From NCBI GenBank assembly GCA_034437655.1, contig DAOTTU010000072.1:10556-74555 (forward strand): a DNA stretch of 64,000 nucleotides, given 5' to 3'. This DNA comes from J027 sp034437655. Its GTDB lineage: Bacteria; Chloroflexota; Anaerolineae; Aggregatilineales; J027. The translations under genes were made by a program, and so were the position numbers. The notes beneath the pieces are model-generated. The model had not been told where the DNA came from. It made no database searches and worked only from the letters and a program-made list of their open reading frames with translations. Of the stretch, positions 1 to 8,155 are shown piece after piece. Every line of letters starts with the position of its first letter. The stretch's first letter is position 1.

Positions 1-319
1 CAAATAAGCGCTCAATCTGCTCGTCAGGCAGTAGCTCGTAAATATCGAAATCATGATGCAGCGCCAGCAATTCTACTACATAATTCGACGCCGATTGTTG
101 ATGCGCTTGCAATGTGACCAATCGTTGTTGCAAGTCATCAGCAATACGTTGTAGCAGATAAAGCGGCGGTGGTAGTATCCCAATCTGTTCTTCGATAAAT
201 TGTTCAAGTTGTTGCGGCGTCTGCTCTACGAGGCACTGCTCATAGCGTTCAAGCGCCTGCAAGCGTAGATGCTCAACTTCGAGTACATAGAACAGATCAA
301 ATGTGTTGTTGGTTGTCAT
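1..319 (-). CDS. Hypothetical protein, 3' end cut by window edge
   Basis: An open reading frame starts with ATG at 319 and runs off the left edge after about 106 codons. It begins MTTNNTFDLFYVLEVEHL and is rich in Leu, Gln and Glu, with a predicted all-helical character and no recognisable catalytic motif, signal peptide or membrane span. It starts 3 bases after the stop of the DUF971 gene, so it is probably the third gene of the same minus-strand operon. I do not recognise the family. The start is supported only by the close spacing. Confidence 0.6.
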   Translation of the reverse strand, partial: MTTNNTFDLFYVLEVEHLRLQALERYEQCLVEQTPQQLEQFIEEQIGILPPPLYLLQRIADDLQQRLVTLQAHQQSASNYVVELLALHHDFDIYELLPDEQIERLF

Positions 320-322
320 AGC

Positions 323-670
323 TTACTCGGTTTGTTCTTCCTGTTTGATTTTGTTGGGACAAAGGTGATAGAGGTATTCCCACGTATAAATTCCCGTATG
401 GTGCCCATCATCCCACACAAATTGCAGCGCGTAGTTGCCGATCATCTGGATATCATCTACCCCATATGACCGGGCCGGTTTGAGTACCAGCAAGTTTTCC
501 GGTGCATGCTCCATACCCATATTATGATGCCCACCACGACATTCTACACACGGGCAGGCTTCGCGTAGGTGACTGAGTGGGTAGCGGCAGGTTTCATCCG
601 CTGGCCATTCAATGACGAGTACTGCTTCCTGTCGATTCAGGGTAATGTTGCGGGGGCGTACATCACTCAT
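323..670 (-). CDS. DUF971 domain protein (gamma-butyrobetaine hydroxylase-like N-terminal domain)
   Basis: The 115-residue protein matches the stand-alone DUF971 fold: an RxITLNRQEAVLVIEWPADE strand pair near the N-terminus, a Cys-rich turn (CPCVECRGG), and the C-terminal GNYALQFVWDDGHHTGIYTW segment typical of the family. Stand-alone members are often linked to Fe-S or cofactor assembly, but no defined reaction is known, so the role is left open. The ATG at 670 overlaps the upstream stop as ATGA, which implies translational coupling and argues against the longer form starting at 706. Confidence 0.85.
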   Translation of the reverse strand: MSDVRPRNITLNRQEAVLVIEWPADETCRYPLSHLREACPCVECRGGHHNMGMEHAPENLLVLKPARSYGVDDIQMIGNYALQFVWDDGHHTGIYTWEYLYHLCPNKIKQEEQTE

Positions 671-1140
671 CGTTCGGTTACATGCTCCTGAGCGGCGACG
701 ATCCATGCTTCGACTATATCAGGGCTGAGCGTGAACGTTCCGCGTAATTGTTCATAAAGTACTGTCGGGTTCGCATGGGCAAGGGTAATGAAATTCGCAA
801 TGCCCACGCCGTGCAGCGCTTCGGCAATTTCTGGAGTGATGGTTTGTACAGTCGTGAGGTCATCTTGATGGTGTAAAGCCCCGTTACCGTTGCCATTGGG
901 AATAATGTAGGTTCCAGTAGTGGGTGTCCCAGCAAAGGCTTCTGGCGGCAACACGATCAGTTCTTGTTCGTCCAAAAGCGCAGACATATCAGGCGGCGGG
1001 GGCATATCGGTGGGCGGTGGTGGTGGGTTGTTGTGGTCGTCATCATTGGGGTTGTCTTGTTGAATAAGCCACCAGCGAACAAAGATTGCGCCACCCGTTA
1101 CAGCCGCAAGGGTCGCCAAACGTCGGATTAATTGCTTCAT
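667..1140 (-). CDS. Membrane-anchored protein with C-terminal helix-hairpin-helix-like domain
   Basis: This 157-residue protein has a basic N-terminus and one hydrophobic segment (about residues 8-26), then a Pro/Asp/Asn-rich linker (about 28-52). The C-terminal domain from about 98 reads ITPEIAEALHGVGIANFITL, which resembles the helix-hairpin-helix repeat of DUF4332-type proteins that normally contact DNA or other proteins. The glycine-rich hairpin is weak (TPEI in place of GIGPKI), so the assignment is by resemblance only. It is the first gene of the three-gene minus-strand operon ending at the window edge. Confidence 0.6.
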   Translation of the reverse strand: MKQLIRRLATLAAVTGGAIFVRWWLIQQDNPNDDDHNNPPPPPTDMPPPPDMSALLDEQELIVLPPEAFAGTPTTGTYIIPNGNGNGALHHQDDLTTVQTITPEIAEALHGVGIANFITLAHANPTVLYEQLRGTFTLSPDIVEAWIVAAQEHVTER

Positions 1141-1438
1141 GGTCGTGTTTTCCTCGCCTTTGTGCCAAACAGTGCTTTTAACATAGCAAATATTTATTAG
1201 ATTTGAATCGGTGGATAGGTGTTAGTGGCAGAATTATATCCAGTCACGAGGGCAAATCAAGTCTAATTCGTACTTTCACGCCAGACGATGCTTGTAGAAG
1301 ACAGTAAGCCTTATTCATTAGGGTTCAATAGCGGCTGAATTACATCAATGTAAGCAGCACTTTACAAAGTTATATGTATTCGCTAGACTGGATAGTTGAC
1401 TGTTCTAAAAATTCTTACCTGTTCCGGAGTAATTCGAC
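1141..1438. other. Divergent intergenic region, 298 bases
   Basis: This AT-rich spacer separates the minus-strand operon (start at 1140) from the BTAD gene (start at 1439) and must hold both promoters. A TTGACT hexamer lies at 1396-1401 but has no good -10 element at 17 bases. No repeat, small ORF or RNA gene stands out. GGAG at about 1427-1430 is the ribosome binding site of the BTAD gene. Confidence 0.5.
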
Positions 1439-2722
1439 ATGTCATTACGCGAACTCGTCGAAGAGTGTTACGAAGCATTTCAAACCTACAGTGCAGACGC
1501 TCAGGTAGTACTCTTACACCCTGAAAGTCGCCTGCGTTCGATGCTGGTTGCGCATTTGCTCAACGAAGCCCCCTACCCCATTTACTATTATGCCATTGGC
1601 ACAGATGATATTGACCTGACGGCCTTTCTAGAAGGTTTCACGCATGATCTGGCAAATCAGCACCCGACCTTTGGCAGCAATCTCTACAAACAGAACTGGC
1701 GTGACTACGACAATCAGGACTTCGACAAACTGGTCGATGCACTGGTACAAGACCTCAACGAAATCAGCCCAGAACCCTTTTTGCTGATTTTAGATGAGTT
1801 TGACGCCAGCAATCAGTCCGAATTGATTCAAGTCTTCTGGGAACGTGTCGTGCGTGATCTGCCGCCCCAGTGCCAGCTTGTGATCAATTCCCGCGTGATT
1901 CCACGTATGCCGTGGGTTTCTATGATCGCACGTGGCCAGGCGCTTGTGTTGAAAGATAACGAACTGGTGCGTGATGAATTCTATAAGCGCCCCAAGCACG
2001 GCGAAGAAGCTCACATTGACGCTATTGGGCTTGGCCCGGGGTCTGTGACTATCAACGGCTACACCATCGAAGAATGGGAAGGGCACCTGCCCCGGTTGTT
2101 ACTGTTCTTCGTGCTAGACCGTCCACTCGTCACACGTGCTGAAATTTGCCGTACCTTCTGGCCTGACCTTGACAGCGACCAGGCGGTGAACGTTTTCCAC
2201 GTCACCAAACGGCGGCTGCACAAAGCGCTGGAATTTGATGTGCTGGTGCATGAAGATGGTTATTATCGCATTAGTCCTGAAGCCACTGTGACTTACGACG
2301 TTGAAGCCTATGTCACCAACTTACTGGACGGCCGGTTGGCAGGCTCGCTGAAAGATGGCATGCCCTATTATCAGGCCGTTGCCGATTCGTACCTTGGCCC
2401 ATTCTTGCAGGGGCATACCGAATCGTGGATTGTGGAACGGCGCGAAGACTTCCTTGCCGGGTATCTCGAAGCCATGTCTGCGCTGGCCGGGGCACGGCTT
2501 GAAGAAGGACGCCAGGAACAAGCCCTCAATCTTCTGTTGCGGGCTGTCACCGAAAACGAGCTACACGAGCCGATTCACCAGGAAATCATGCGCCTGTATT
2601 CGAGCTTAGGGCGTCGGAGTGAAGCAGCGGCTCATTTCAAGAAAGTTTCTGCGGTCATGAACGACCACGGACGCGAATTGTCTGACGAAACCCGCGACCT
2701 GTATGAGGAAATTATTTCCTGA
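1439..2722 (+). CDS. BTAD-type regulator with N-terminal STAND-like region
   Basis: The 427-residue protein has three parts. Residues 1-190 resemble the ATPase region of MalT/STAND regulators: LLILDEFD at 115-122 fits a Walker B strand, but the position where a P-loop is expected reads LLHPESRLRS and has no GKT/S. Residues about 200-285 form a winged-helix DNA-binding region (RAEICRTFWPDLDSDQAVNV) like that of SARP/OmpR-type activators. Residues about 288-427 match the bacterial transcriptional activator domain, a TPR-like bundle. It probably regulates transcription, but the signal and targets are unknown. Loss of the P-loop suggests sensing without ATP hydrolysis. A hairpin follows at 2751-2780. 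Confidence 0.8.
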   Translation: MSLRELVEECYEAFQTYSADAQVVLLHPESRLRSMLVAHLLNEAPYPIYYYAIGTDDIDLTAFLEGFTHDLANQHPTFGSNLYKQNWRDYDNQDFDKLVDALVQDLNEISPEPFLLILDEFDASNQSELIQVFWERVVRDLPPQCQLVINSRVIPRMPWVSMIARGQALVLKDNELVRDEFYKRPKHGEEAHIDAIGLGPGSVTINGYTIEEWEGHLPRLLLFFVLDRPLVTRAEICRTFWPDLDSDQAVNVFHVTKRRLHKALEFDVLVHEDGYYRISPEATVTYDVEAYVTNLLDGRLAGSLKDGMPYYQAVADSYLGPFLQGHTESWIVERREDFLAGYLEAMSALAGARLEEGRQEQALNLLLRAVTENELHEPIHQEIMRLYSSLGRRSEAAAHFKKVSAVMNDHGRELSDETRDLYEEIIS

Positions 2723-2750
2723 GCGGTTTCCGCTGTTACATCAGTGTCAC

Positions 2751-2780
2751 CAGCAGGATGGTCTGGCGGCTGTCCTGCTG
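2751..2780 (+). terminator. Stem-loop after BTAD gene, possible terminator
   Basis: CAGCAGGA (2751-2758) pairs perfectly with TCCTGCTG (2773-2780) around a 14-base loop. There is no T-tract, so intrinsic termination is uncertain. It sits between the BTAD stop and the tRNA-Cys promoter, where termination or insulation would be expected. Confidence 0.45.
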
Positions 2781-2787
2781 AATCCCC

Positions 2788-2816
2788 TTGACGCTCCTGT
2801 AGCGCTATGCCATAAT
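2788..2816 (+). promoter_or_regulatory. Sigma-70-type promoter of tRNA-Cys
   Basis: TTGACG (2788-2793), a 17-base spacer and CATAAT (2811-2816) place a transcription start near 2823, about 16 bases before the mature tRNA. The same promoter could also read into RNase J if the terminator after the tRNA leaks. Confidence 0.65.
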
Positions 2817-2838
2817 TGCATCAGCTTACAGTTCTTAA

Positions 2839-2909
2839 GGCGACGTGGCCGAGTGGCGAGGCAAGGGTCTGCAAAACCCTGTACACCGGTTCGATTCCGG
2901 TCGTCGCCT
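2839..2909 (+). tRNA. tRNA-Cys (GCA anticodon)
   Basis: A 71-base cloverleaf is readable. The acceptor stem is GGCGACG/CGTCGCC with discriminator T. The anticodon stem-loop is GGGTCTGCAAAACCC with anticodon GCA. The T arm CCGGTTCGATTCCGG has a canonical TTCGATT loop. No CCA is encoded. It has its own promoter upstream and a terminator downstream. Confidence 0.95.
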
Positions 2910-2918
2910 CAACTGAGG

Positions 2919-2957
2919 AACCCGCACCGCTCCTCGTAGTGGGCGGGTTTTCTTGTT
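2919..2957 (+). terminator. Intrinsic terminator after tRNA-Cys
   Basis: AACCCGC (2919-2925) pairs with GCGGGTT (2943-2949), and the stem runs into TTTTCTTGTTTTC. This is a good rho-independent terminator for the tRNA transcript. It lies within the 5' leader of the RNase J gene. Confidence 0.75.
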
Positions 2958-3052
2958 TTCGTGCATCTTCGTACAAACACGTTTTCATACAAGATCAATA
3001 TTACTTACCACTGTACCGACCAAAAACGAAATTAGCTCGAAGGAAATACTCT

Positions 3053-4696
3053 ATGTCAAAAACATTGCGCATTATCCCCATTGGGGGGTGCGGTGAAATC
3101 GGCAAAAATATGACCGTTGTTGAATACGGTGACGATGCGATTATCATTGACGCTGGTATCATGTTCCCAGAAAATGATATGCTCGGTGTTGACTACATCA
3201 TCCCTGACTGGCGCTATGTAATGGAAAACCGCAAGCGCCTGAACTTTCGTGCATTGCTCGTTACACACGGGCATGAAGACCATGTTGGCGCGATTCCATA
3301 TTTTGTCCGCGAAGTCCCTGTGCCCATCTACGGTACACCGCTGACAATAGGCCTCGTGCAGGGCAAGCTCCGTAATGCCGGCCTGAAAGATCATCCAACG
3401 CATGTATTCAAAGCGGGTGACACGCTAAACTTTGGCCCATTTAAGGTCGAAAGTTTCCACGTGACGCACAGCATTCCTGATTGTGTCGGGTTCGGAATTG
3501 ATACGCCGATTGGTATGGTCATGCACACTGGTGACTACAAGTTTGACCACACCCCGACCGACGGTTGGCCAACAGACTTTGCCCGCATCGCAGCACTTTC
3601 ACAACGTGGCGTGCTGGCCTTGCTCGCCGATAGTACCAATGCTGAGCGCCCCGGCTGGACCGCCTCAGAATCTGTGATTGACGGTGCTTTTGATACCGTT
3701 TTCAGAGATGCCCCCGGCCGCATCCTTATTGCGACTTTCGCCTCCTTGATTTCGCGTGTGCAACAAGTAGCCCATGCGGCAAAAAGATATAATCGCAAAA
3801 TCGCCGTCGCGGGCTTTTCAATGTCGCAAAACATCAAGATTGCACGAAAACTCGGCTATCTCGAGATTGACGACGATATGCTGATTAACATTGACGAAAT
3901 AAAAGACTACGAGCCGCACAAGATTGCGATCATGGCGACCGGGTCGCAGGGTGAACCCTCAGCGGTGATGGGTCGGCTTGCACGCGGACAACACCGCCAG
4001 CTTGACGTTGAAGACGGCGACACAATTATCTTTTCTTCGCACCCGATTCCGGGAAATGAAGAAGTCGTCTACCGTATCACCAATAAACTGATTCAGCGCG
4101 GCGCAAACGTCATCACTGAACCGAAATACAATGTTCACGTTTCAGGGCACGCCAGCCAGGAAGAAATGAAGATGATGATTAATCTGGTGCGCCCCAAGTT
4201 CATGGTACCAGTACACGGCGAACTCCGGCATTTACACGCTCACGCAGAACTCGCCTTTAATCTCGGGATTCCGGAAGAAAATATTGCAGTTGTCGAAAAC
4301 GGGCAAATGCTTGATTTCACCCGCGATTCGATGACTATCGGTGATCGTGTCCCCGGTGGCTATGTTTTTGTCGATGGTACCGGGATCGGTGACGTGGGGC
4401 CGGCTGTTTTGCGCGATCGTGAAACGCTAGGTCGAGACGGTTTTATTGTTGTCAGTGGCGTCATCAATCGGAAGACAGGCAAATGTGTCGGCATGCCAGA
4501 GATCATTTCTCGGGGCTTTGTCTATCTGGGGCATTCTGGCGAACTGTTGGACACAGCCGCCGCATTAGCTAAGAAAGTCGCAGAAAAGTCCAACAACGGC
4601 AACCGTAACCAGCAGGTAGAGTCCGCCGTTGGCAAGATGCTCTATTCTGAAACGAAACGCCGCCCGATGGTCTTCGCGCAAATTCACGAAGTCTAG
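3053..4696 (+). CDS. rnj: Ribonuclease J
   Basis: The 547-residue protein is a metallo-beta-lactamase/beta-CASP nuclease that processes and degrades RNA with combined endonuclease and 5'-3' exonuclease activity. The two-metal site is seen as HGHEDHVGAIPY (HGHEDH at 72-77), and later metal and beta-CASP motifs follow (HTGDYKFD, ADSTNAERPG, HVSGHASQEE, PVHGELRHL). A C-terminal RNase J domain with GYVFVDGTGIGDVG is present. Start: ATG at 3053 is preceded by GAAGGA about 9 bases upstream. An in-frame extension back to 2816 would run through tRNA-Cys and is rejected. Full length for the family. Confidence 0.95.
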   Translation: MSKTLRIIPIGGCGEIGKNMTVVEYGDDAIIIDAGIMFPENDMLGVDYIIPDWRYVMENRKRLNFRALLVTHGHEDHVGAIPYFVREVPVPIYGTPLTIGLVQGKLRNAGLKDHPTHVFKAGDTLNFGPFKVESFHVTHSIPDCVGFGIDTPIGMVMHTGDYKFDHTPTDGWPTDFARIAALSQRGVLALLADSTNAERPGWTASESVIDGAFDTVFRDAPGRILIATFASLISRVQQVAHAAKRYNRKIAVAGFSMSQNIKIARKLGYLEIDDDMLINIDEIKDYEPHKIAIMATGSQGEPSAVMGRLARGQHRQLDVEDGDTIIFSSHPIPGNEEVVYRITNKLIQRGANVITEPKYNVHVSGHASQEEMKMMINLVRPKFMVPVHGELRHLHAHAELAFNLGIPEENIAVVENGQMLDFTRDSMTIGDRVPGGYVFVDGTGIGDVGPAVLRDRETLGRDGFIVVSGVINRKTGKCVGMPEIISRGFVYLGHSGELLDTAAALAKKVAEKSNNGNRNQQVESAVGKMLYSETKRRPMVFAQIHEV

Positions 4697-4723
4697 CTGA
4701 GTCGCGTTACGTGTAGAGCTGCA

Positions 4724-5542
4724 ATGCAGTATATTGTTGTCGGTCACCCCTGCCAGGATAAGCACACCGGGGGCTTTCGCTGGGGGGGTGGCGTTGTTTA
4801 TAGCGGCATAATGGTGGCACAGCTCGGCGCACAGGTTACGGTCGTGACGCGCTGCCATACCCACCCTACGCTGAGCGTGCCGTTACGCTGGCAGATACAA
4901 CCAGACCCCCACACAACGACCTTTGAAAACCGCTATGATCCATATTCAGGACAACGCCAGCAGGTGATGCATCAACGGGCCGGCGACATTGTGCTTGATC
5001 CATTAACAACGCTGGAAACTGCACCAGACATTGTTCACCTCGCACCTGTCGCCAATGAGATTAATGCCACCACTTTGCCAGAACTGCCCGCCACCACCTG
5101 GCTTGTCGCCACACCTCAGGGATGGATGCGTCGCCGCAATTCAGACGGTATAGTGCAACCGATACGCTGGGACCATGCCCGGCAACTCTTGCCCCGGTTT
5201 CATGCGCTTGTTCTTAGCAATGAAGATGCACAGGGGAATATTGCACTGATACAGCACTATGCAGATACCGTGCCCTATGTGCTGTATACAATGGGTGTAC
5301 AAGGCGCGTTATTGTTTTATGAAGGGCAGCAAGTCCACATCCCGGCTGTATCAGCACAGGTTGCTGACCCGACAGGAGCAGGAGATGTCATTGCGGCGGC
5401 GTTTTTTGTGCGATTACACGAAACAGGTGACCCTCTTGAAGCGGCGCAGTTTGGCACTGTAGCGGCGGCGTTGAGCATTGAAGCTGTGGGCACCACTGGC
5501 ATTCCCACCCGCCAACAGATTGCAGCACGCCGCGCCAGATAA
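4724..5542 (+). CDS. PfkB-family carbohydrate kinase
   Basis: The 272-residue protein has the ribokinase-like fold. Its N-terminal substrate-binding region contains the glycine-rich FRWGGGVVYSGIMVAQLGA. Its C-terminal signature DPTGAGDVIAAAF holds the catalytic Asp of the GAGD anion hole. It phosphorylates a sugar or nucleoside, but the substrate cannot be told from sequence. It is shorter than typical ribokinases (about 300 residues), closer to compact sugar-kinase-like relatives. It starts 28 bases after rnj, may be cotranscribed with it, and is convergent with prs. Confidence 0.85.
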   Translation: MQYIVVGHPCQDKHTGGFRWGGGVVYSGIMVAQLGAQVTVVTRCHTHPTLSVPLRWQIQPDPHTTTFENRYDPYSGQRQQVMHQRAGDIVLDPLTTLETAPDIVHLAPVANEINATTLPELPATTWLVATPQGWMRRRNSDGIVQPIRWDHARQLLPRFHALVLSNEDAQGNIALIQHYADTVPYVLYTMGVQGALLFYEGQQVHIPAVSAQVADPTGAGDVIAAAFFVRLHETGDPLEAAQFGTVAAALSIEAVGTTGIPTRQQIAARRAR

Positions 5543-5574
5543 GTTGATTGCCCCACCGACGCGACGGTTCGTTG

Positions 5575-6582
5575 TTAGCCTGCCTCGCTTTTTATTTCTT
5601 TCGGTTCGTCCTCTGTCCAGAATGCGAACAGATCACCTACAGACTCCCCCAGATAGTTACAGCGGATCCCTTCGGCTAACACGGGTGCGATGGTTTCGGT
5701 GTGCAGATTATTTAAATAGACCGTCTGCGGAGCCAACACCGTGTCCGTTGTGACAACTTTGGTGATGTAGGGGATACTTTGCAAACGCTTGATGGCATCG
5801 CCCACGAACAACCCATGTGTACAAGCGATGACGCATTCCTCAACACCGTGGCGCTTGTGCAGGGTTTCAGCCATACGTGTGACAGTTCCCCCCGTAGAAA
5901 TCTCGTCGTCAATGATGATCGCACGCTTCCCGAGTTTGCCGCTATTAAGCACTTCGTTAATCTCGACTTCGCTGTCGCCAAGGCGCACTTTGGTACCTAC
6001 AGCCAGTGGAATGTCTAACCAGCTTGCCAGTTGCGATGCTTTCTTAGCATAACCAACATCTGGCGAAACCAGCGTCGTATCATGCAGATCATCATGTTTG
6101 AAATACTGCGACAACACGCCCAGACTGGTGAGGTGGTCTAGTGGAATTTTGAAGAAGCCATGCACCTGGTCAGAGTGAAGCATCATTGTAATCACCCGAT
6201 CAGCACCAGCAGTCTGGATAAGGTCTGCAACTAAGCGTGCTGTGATACAAATTCGCGGCGCATCTTTTTTGTCAGAACGGCCATAGCTGAAATAGGGAAT
6301 GACCGCTGTCACCCGTGCCGCACCACCTGTTCGGGCGACGTTAATCATCATCAGCAACTGCATCAAGTAGTCTTGCGAGGGCGGAGAAAGCGACTGAATC
6401 AAATAGACATCTTTGCCACGAACGCTTACCCCAAGCTGCATCCATATATTATCGTTGTTGAAGCGGGTAAAATGCGCTGGTTGAATCGGAATACCGAGCG
6501 ATTCACAAATCGCCTCAGCCAGCGGAACATTGGATTCACCAGAAAAAATAAACAAATCTTCAAGCGCGTCGTTGTAAGCCAC
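5575..6582 (-). CDS. prs: Ribose-phosphate pyrophosphokinase (divergent type)
   Basis: This 335-residue enzyme should make PRPP from ribose 5-phosphate and ATP, feeding nucleotide, His and Trp synthesis. Both type I phosphoribosyltransferase-fold domains are present: AVIPYFSYGRSDKKDAPR (flexible catalytic loop, about 93-110) and the PRPP-binding loop IIIDDEISTGGT (222-233). Several usual residues differ: the metal-site DLH is MLH (H136 kept), and the loop reads DDEISTGGT rather than the usual DDMIDTAGT. The start is a GTG at 6582 with GAGAGG upstream. A terminator for the upstream lpdA gene lies 20 bases ahead. A non-catalytic PRPP-synthase-associated role is possible but less likely. Confidence 0.85.
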   Translation of the reverse strand: MAYNDALEDLFIFSGESNVPLAEAICESLGIPIQPAHFTRFNNDNIWMQLGVSVRGKDVYLIQSLSPPSQDYLMQLLMMINVARTGGAARVTAVIPYFSYGRSDKKDAPRICITARLVADLIQTAGADRVITMMLHSDQVHGFFKIPLDHLTSLGVLSQYFKHDDLHDTTLVSPDVGYAKKASQLASWLDIPLAVGTKVRLGDSEVEINEVLNSGKLGKRAIIIDDEISTGGTVTRMAETLHKRHGVEECVIACTHGLFVGDAIKRLQSIPYITKVVTTDTVLAPQTVYLNNLHTETIAPVLAEGIRCNYLGESVGDLFAFWTEDEPKEIKSEAG

Positions 6583-6601
6583 TGAACTTTTTTCCTCTCA
6601 A

Positions 6602-6645
6602 CAAAAACCCCAGCAGGACCGCCCGCAACAAGCGGCCCTTGCTGC
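6602..6645 (-). terminator. Intrinsic terminator between lpdA and prs
   Basis: Read on the minus strand, CAGCA-A-GGGCCGC pairs with GCGGTCC-TGCTG around a 9-base loop, followed by GGGGTTTTTG. A strong stem with a T-tract after the lpdA stop indicates termination before prs. Confidence 0.75.
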
Positions 6646-6664
6646 TTACGATACAAACGTTGAC

Positions 6665-8071
6665 TTAGAAGTTAATCGGCTGCCCTTCCAGCCCATGTGC
6701 CGCTTCTTTAACGGCTTCGCTGAGGGTCGGGTGTGGGTAAACGGTGCGGCTCAATTCTTCGGGCGTTAGCTCAGCCTGGTGCGACATCGTCAACCCAAAC
6801 AACAGTTCCGTGACATCAGGACCGATCATGTGTGCGCCCAGAATTTCACCATATTTCTTGTCAGAAATCAGCTTCACAAAGCCGGTATAGTCCCCAAGAC
6901 CATGCGCTTTACCGTTCGCTTGAAAGGGGAATTTCGAGACGTTGATGTCGTAGCCAGCGTCGGTTGCTTCGGCTTCTGTGTAACCAAAACTGGCAACCTG
7001 TGGCTGGCAATAGGTGGCGCGTGGCATGAACTTATAGGTCAGTTCGATCGTTTCTTCCCCGGCGATATGCTCAGCACAGACAACGCCCATCGCTTCGGCA
7101 ACGTGCGCCAACATCAGCTTGGCGGTAACATCCCCAATCGCCCAGACGCCCGGCACGTTGGTCGCCATGCGTTCGTCGATCGCAATCCCCGTGCGCGGAT
7201 CATAGTCTAGCCCGGCGATGTTTTCGATTCCGTAACCCTCCAGCCGCGGACGGAAGCCAATCGCCTGCATACACTCACCTGCTTCGAGTGTTTCTTGTGT
7301 ACCATCGGGTTTTGTGACCTTAACCTGCACTTTGTCACCTGTTTCTTTGATTTCATCGACTTTAGTGTTGGTCAGTACCGTAACGCCCATCCGCTTATAA
7401 GATTTTTCCAGCTCAGCCGAGACTTCTTCGTCTTCGTTAGGCAACATCCGTGGCATGTATTCGACCATCGTCACCTGTACCCCGTAATTGTGCATGATGT
7501 AGGCAAATTCGCTGCCGATTGCCCCTGCACCAACGATAATGATACTGTCGGGGAGGGTGTCACGCTGGATAACTTCGAGATAGGTCGTCACCCGTTCAGT
7601 AACGCTGGTGTTGGGTAGTAAGGCGGTGACAGAACCCGTAGAGAGGATCAGGTTTTTGGTTGTGAGCGTCGCGCTGCTACCATCATTTAATTCAACGTGA
7701 AGCGTGTTTTTGTCCCGGATGGTGCCCCAGCCTTCATAGGTGGCAATGTTGTTTTTGCGCATCAAAAACTGCACACCTTTGACACGCCCGTTCGCCACTT
7801 TGCGGCTGCGTTTGAAGGCTACGCTGTAGTCTGCCTGCACGCCACCTTCGTAGATGAAGCCGAACTCTTTGGCGCGGTCACGGATTATGTGTGCCAGTTC
7901 AGCGTTACGCAGCAGGGCTTTGGAAGGGATACAGCCAACATTCAGGCAGACCCCGCCCCACCACTCCTTTTCGACGATTGCGGTGTTGAGGCCAAGTTGG
8001 GCCGCACGAATTGCTGCCGTGTAGCCGCCGGGGCCAGCACCGAGCACAATCACATCGTATTCTTGAGCCAT
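6665..8071 (-). CDS. lpdA: Dihydrolipoamide dehydrogenase (E3)
   Basis: This 468-residue flavoprotein reoxidises the dihydrolipoyl arm of 2-oxo-acid dehydrogenase complexes, passing electrons through FAD to NAD+. Visible features: the FAD-binding motif VLGAGPGGYTAA at the N-terminus, the redox disulfide in GGVCLNVGCIPSKA (C42/C47), the NAD-binding VGAGAIGSEFA, the FAD-contact WAIGDVT, and the C-terminal active-site HPHPTLSEA. It lies on the same strand as, and about 5 kb downstream of, the pdhABC genes it would serve, with lipB immediately upstream. It has its own promoter candidate and a terminator. Confidence 0.95.
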   Translation of the reverse strand: MAQEYDVIVLGAGPGGYTAAIRAAQLGLNTAIVEKEWWGGVCLNVGCIPSKALLRNAELAHIIRDRAKEFGFIYEGGVQADYSVAFKRSRKVANGRVKGVQFLMRKNNIATYEGWGTIRDKNTLHVELNDGSSATLTTKNLILSTGSVTALLPNTSVTERVTTYLEVIQRDTLPDSIIIVGAGAIGSEFAYIMHNYGVQVTMVEYMPRMLPNEDEEVSAELEKSYKRMGVTVLTNTKVDEIKETGDKVQVKVTKPDGTQETLEAGECMQAIGFRPRLEGYGIENIAGLDYDPRTGIAIDERMATNVPGVWAIGDVTAKLMLAHVAEAMGVVCAEHIAGEETIELTYKFMPRATYCQPQVASFGYTEAEATDAGYDINVSKFPFQANGKAHGLGDYTGFVKLISDKKYGEILGAHMIGPDVTELLFGLTMSHQAELTPEELSRTVYPHPTLSEAVKEAAHGLEGQPINF

Positions 8072-8126
8072 GTATAGGATCGCTCCTTGCGCGAGTGTTT
8101 GTTTGAAGTGTTATTGTGATATATCA

Positions 8127-8155
8127 ATTATAGCGGGAATGGTCAGGATTTTAAA
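8127..8155 (-). promoter_or_regulatory. Promoter candidate for lpdA
   Basis: On the minus strand TTTAAA (8155-8150), a 17-base spacer and a perfect TATAAT (8132-8127) precede lpdA, whose start is at 8071. The -35 element overlaps the last codons of lipB. AAGGAG lies about 12 bases before the lpdA ATG. Confidence 0.5.

Noticed and set aside
2703..2939. 78-codon ORF over tRNA-Cys
   Set aside because: It overlaps the BTAD gene end and the whole tRNA, with no protein-like features.
2816..3052. In-frame N-terminal extension of RNase J
   Set aside because: It would translate through tRNA-Cys and its terminator; ATG 3053 has a good ribosome binding site and the family start.
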